From the NCBI RefSeq assembly GCF_003369915.1, contig NC_046674.1, forward strand, positions 22,013,657-22,077,656: a DNA stretch of 64,000 nucleotides, in the 5' to 3' direction. Positions 61,374 to 64,000 of this stretch are shown here, one piece after another (the first letter of the stretch is position 1; every line of letters starts with the position of its first letter). The notes under the pieces were generated by a model that was not told where the DNA came from, ran no database searches, and saw only the letters and a list, made by a program, of their open reading frames with translations. The DNA is from Drosophila miranda. Its lineage: Eukaryota > Arthropoda > Insecta > Diptera > Drosophilidae. A program made the translations under genes and the position numbers.

Positions 61374-62321
61374 AGAGCTATTGTCCCTAAAACCGATCCA
61401 TGTACCCGAACCACAATGTATTTTTTCGTTCGTTGAGTTCTTTTTTTTTGTTATCTTGATGTGAGAACGAAGCTGTTGTGCGCGCATTTAATGTAATTAA
61501 CAGAAATTCCCCCAACACACTTGTATGCTCCAATTTTAAAACAGAAAGTGCAACTATTCTCATTCATTTCCACAGTTTAGACCAATTTTATATAGACCTA
61601 CCATAACAAATTATTTAGCTGAAATATAAGTGTATCTTAAACAACAAAACATTCAGAAGTGGAGAGAAAATACATATTATGTTATCAACTGTAATGGAGT
61701 CTTTTGTTGGTTTTTTTTTTTTAATTTTAAAGGCCATGCCATCGTAGACGGAATTGAATGAAACGACTGAACATGACCCTGGCCTCGATTCAAAAAATAT
61801 GAATTTTCAATGTAACTGTAATCTGAGCTCGCTGTTAACTTAAGATGCAATGCTATAGGGTATCGATACACCTGATATGCTGCATCGATAGTTACACTTG
61901 GCGCTTAACAGCACTTTGAATTTTAACACCAGTTGCGGTGATAAGGAAAACCTTCGAGCAGGTTGACCGTTTACGGTATTTTTAATACTTTTCGGTATTT
62001 TTTTAGGTCAAAATTGAGCCGACGTTATTTGATTAATTTCATCTATTAAACTTAATTTTTAAAGAACAAATGGTATAGAAACTTCCAAACGCAGGTTTTT
62101 TGAATTTTCGCTCTCTGAAATCGTAGTTCCGTGCACCATTTGTTCCACTGGATTGCGTTGAAATCATTTTCGTTCAGTCACTTTCAAACAATGTCTATTT
62201 GGCGCTCAAGTTCGGTTGGACCTTTTTTGAGATTTTCTTTCCACAATGTACCTTTTCAGCTCAACAATGTCCATACTCACTTACGTTGCAACTGTTTTTT
62301 TGTTGAACTATTTTTTTGAAG
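61374..62321. other. ArfGAP1 3' flank
   Basis: No canonical AATAAA is found within 350 bases of the stop; AATATA near 61623 is the nearest variant. T-rich tracts lie at 61441-61450 and 61711-61724. From 61925 the sequence contains CGGTATTTTTAATACTTTTC-type motifs common around Drosophila housekeeping genes. Confidence 0.4.
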
Positions 62322-62474
62322 CCTTGGTTTAGTCGAAATACAATAAAAGCAAGGACTAAAAACTAGCCAATCTTGAAGAAAATGTATTTATCAATGGCCT
62401 AAAATTATATGGGCAGAGCTAATGGTTTTATTTAGTCAGCATTATTCAACGGAATATCAAAATTGAGCAATAGT
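62322..62474. repeat. Diverged dispersed repeat, copy B
   Basis: Aligned by eye with copy C: TTTAG(T/A)C, AAATACAATAAAAGCAAG, AACTAGCCAATCTTGAAG, CCTAAAATTATATGGGCA, ATTCAACGGAATATCAAAAT, TTGAGCAATAG. Confidence 0.6.
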
Positions 62475-62530
62475 AACGATTTTTCTCTTAGGTTTTATTA
62501 CGTTTTATTTGTTTGAACGTCTTCGCTAAA

Positions 62531-62686
62531 ACCTTTTTTTAGACTAAATCCAATAAAAGCAAGAGTTTCAAATAAACCAGTCAAGTATAAAATAAATTCA
62601 TTAATGGGATAAAATTATGTGGACATTGCTGAGAGATCTAGATAGCTAGTAATATTCCACGGAATATACAAGTCGAGGAATATAGA
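62531..62686. repeat. Diverged dispersed repeat, copy C
   Basis: A direct repeat of copy B about 210 bases away: TTTAGACTAAATCCAATAAA, AGCAAGAG, ATAAACCAGTCAAGTA, GGGATAAAATTATGTGGACA, ATTCCACGGAATATACAAGT, CGAGGAATATAG. Similarity is substantial but interrupted by small gaps. Confidence 0.6.
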
Positions 62687-62692
62687 ACTTGA

Positions 62693-62790
62693 ATTCGTCA
62701 GTATATTTACGGTATATTTTTAAAGTGAGACGGTATATTTTGATGAATATCTGAGGGTCGGACGGTATATTTTAACGATAAATCCTGCCT
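62693..62790. repeat. Cluster of CGGTATATTTT motifs
   Basis: At least four copies of a GGTATATTTT-like word in about 90 bases (TTACGGTATATTTTT, GACGGTATATTTTGATG, GGACGGTATATTTTAACG). Such motifs recur near Drosophila gene starts. Confidence 0.5.
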
Positions 62791-63618
62791 TCGAGTCAAA
62801 ATTTCTTGGCCAAGCACTCACTTTCGTTTTATTTAAATTAAAAAGGCAACGATCGCCACACAAATTCCTATATATCCGCGGGCCCACCAGCAGTGAACCA
62901 ACGCGGTACGTAGAGAGCCTGTCGTCGTGGAATTCGCTTTGGTCCGCTTTCTTCTGCATATCCATATCCAGTTGAATGAGTGTGCGTTTACATGCATGTG
63001 TGTGCGTATGAATACGACGACTGCAGAATAAAAATTTGCCAATTTGGCAACAATTCGCGAAAAATTCAGTGAAATTTGAGTCATTGCCCAGCCGAAAAAA
63101 CTGCCCAAAGACGTGCATAAGGTGCGAGAAAATGCAATAAGGCTAGAAGGAAATTTCCCAAGGGAACTGGAGTAATAGAAAGTTCCAGTATTGCGTGGGC
63201 TCCCTCTGTCTCTCTCTGAAACCCGCTTTCTCTTCACTCACTTGTGGGACGGACATGTGCGTGCTTGTGTGCGTGTGCATGTGCGTGAGGCTGCCAATTT
63301 TTCAAGGCTTTCCGCAAATGCGTTGGCCTTCAAAATTAGCTCGACTCCTCAAAAAAATCAATGATTGCACGGCTCCTGTCTGCTGGCCAGCCCAGCTTTA
63401 ATTATAACATTATAATGAGCACGCACACACACAACTTAGTCCGCACTGCCATCTGCTGCCAAATGTGGATGACTTCATCTGCGGGGAAACGATTTTTCAC
63501 ACATGCAAATTTACCTTTCAGTTTATAGTGGGGTTTTCCACACGTAAACCTTCGCATTAGGTTAATTGCTTATTATATATATGTATATATATATATATAT
63601 TTAAATGTTTATTTTCAG
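62791..63618 (+). other. Probable promoter and 5' intron of the right-edge gene
   Basis: No coding sequence is supported. TTCAGTGAAATT near 63066 could be an initiator, and a GTGCGAGA donor-like site follows at about 63122. A polypyrimidine/acceptor ATTTTCAG ends at 63618. A TATATATA tract lies at 63573-63601. The upstream exon boundaries are guesses. Confidence 0.3.
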
Positions 63619-63832
63619 ACCCACAGCTTGACTTAGCATACCCCAAGAGAAGACCAAAATGCGCCAGCCATAGGAGTAGGAGGAGCCCGCTATAGTTTGC
63701 AACGTATTTCAGCACCAAAAGCATACCAGGCCCTTAGACACCGAGACCCCGAGACTCCCAGAGGAGACCGAGACACGAGTTATCCGCCACAAAGCAAGTA
63801 ACACTCTAAACAAGTACACACGAGTCTGGAGA

Positions 63833-64000
63833 ATGGTCAGAAAGCAAGTTGGAATTGAAAACAGCGCATCCCTAGAAGTAAGTAAGCAGCAGTTGGAGCA
63901 GCAGCAGCAGCAGAAGCAGAAACAGGAGCAGCCGCAGCCGGAACCAGGCCATCGAATTGACATTGACTTGACGCCGGATCCGCCGACCAATTTTGCACAA
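63833..64000 (+). CDS. First coding exon of an unidentified Gln-rich protein gene (partial)
   Basis: The ATG at 63833 opens a frame of 56 codons that is still open at the window end. It begins MVRKQVGIENSASLEVSK, has a Gln/Lys-rich tract with five consecutive Gln (QQLEQQQQQKQKQEQ), and continues GHRIDIDLTPDPPTNFAQ. A splice acceptor just upstream (AG at 63617-63618) suggests a 5'UTR exon runs from 63619 with an upstream non-coding exon. The non-repetitive HRIDIDLTPDPPTNFAQ end looks like the start of a conserved domain continuing beyond the window, but I cannot name the family from this much. No transmembrane segment is visible yet. Confidence 0.5.
   Translation, partial: MVRKQVGIENSASLEVSKQQLEQQQQQKQKQEQPQPEPGHRIDIDLTPDPPTNFAQ

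Noticed and set aside
1-64000. tRNA, rRNA or microRNA genes
   Set aside because: I saw no tRNA B-box with matching cloverleaf and no rRNA similarity. Hairpin RNAs cannot be judged by eye; a covariance-model search would be needed.

Overview
The window is insect nuclear DNA and almost certainly comes from a Drosophila species. Three spliced genes are recognised at protein level, with GT-AG introns, AATAAA signals and TATA/TCAGTT core promoters. They are the Pax-type paralogues twin of eyegone (toe) and eyegone (eyg), both on the plus strand, followed by ArfGAP1. The toe-eyg-ArfGAP1 neighbourhood matches what I recall of D. melanogaster cytological region 69C (Muller element D). The very high density of hexanucleotide microsatellites, together with diverged DINE-1-like and Tc1-like relics, suggests an obscura-group species. 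That species call is an inference.

Layout. Bases 1-410 hold the 3' end of an unidentified membrane-protein gene. Bases 1.1-2.3 kb hold a divergent pair of small intronless genes for secreted Ala/Pro/Tyr-rich cuticle-type proteins, each with its own TATA and initiator. Bases 2.3-6.2 kb are non-coding except for a minus-strand, frameshifted ORF pair (4776-5299). toe occupies 6.23-9.85 kb in five coding exons, with its 3'UTR ending near 10.7 kb. About 31 kb (10.7-42.2 kb) then lacks any convincing gene. It consists of GC-richer sequence full of period-6 repeats, interrupted by AT-rich blocks and transposon relics, and is best read as the cis-regulatory domain of toe and eyg. eyg occupies 42.2-51.4 kb in six coding exons. 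From 51.6 to 59.5 kb lie a simple-repeat-rich spacer, a dead Tc1-like element, a DINE-1/mini-me-like relic, and a small multi-exon locus whose TATA/initiator promoter looks intact but whose reading frame is broken. ArfGAP1 occupies 59.6-61.4 kb in five coding exons. The last 2.6 kb holds diverged direct repeats and the first coding exon of a further plus-strand gene that runs out of the window.

How the genes relate. Toe and Eyg are paralogous transcription factors with the same architecture: a Pax domain reduced to the RED half plus a remnant of PAI, a Ser50 paired-type homeodomain, and short conserved C-terminal motifs. They share four intron positions and are known in Drosophila to act together in eye and head development. 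ArfGAP1 is a housekeeping Golgi GTPase-activating protein with no functional link to them. The genes immediately flanking the window could not be identified.
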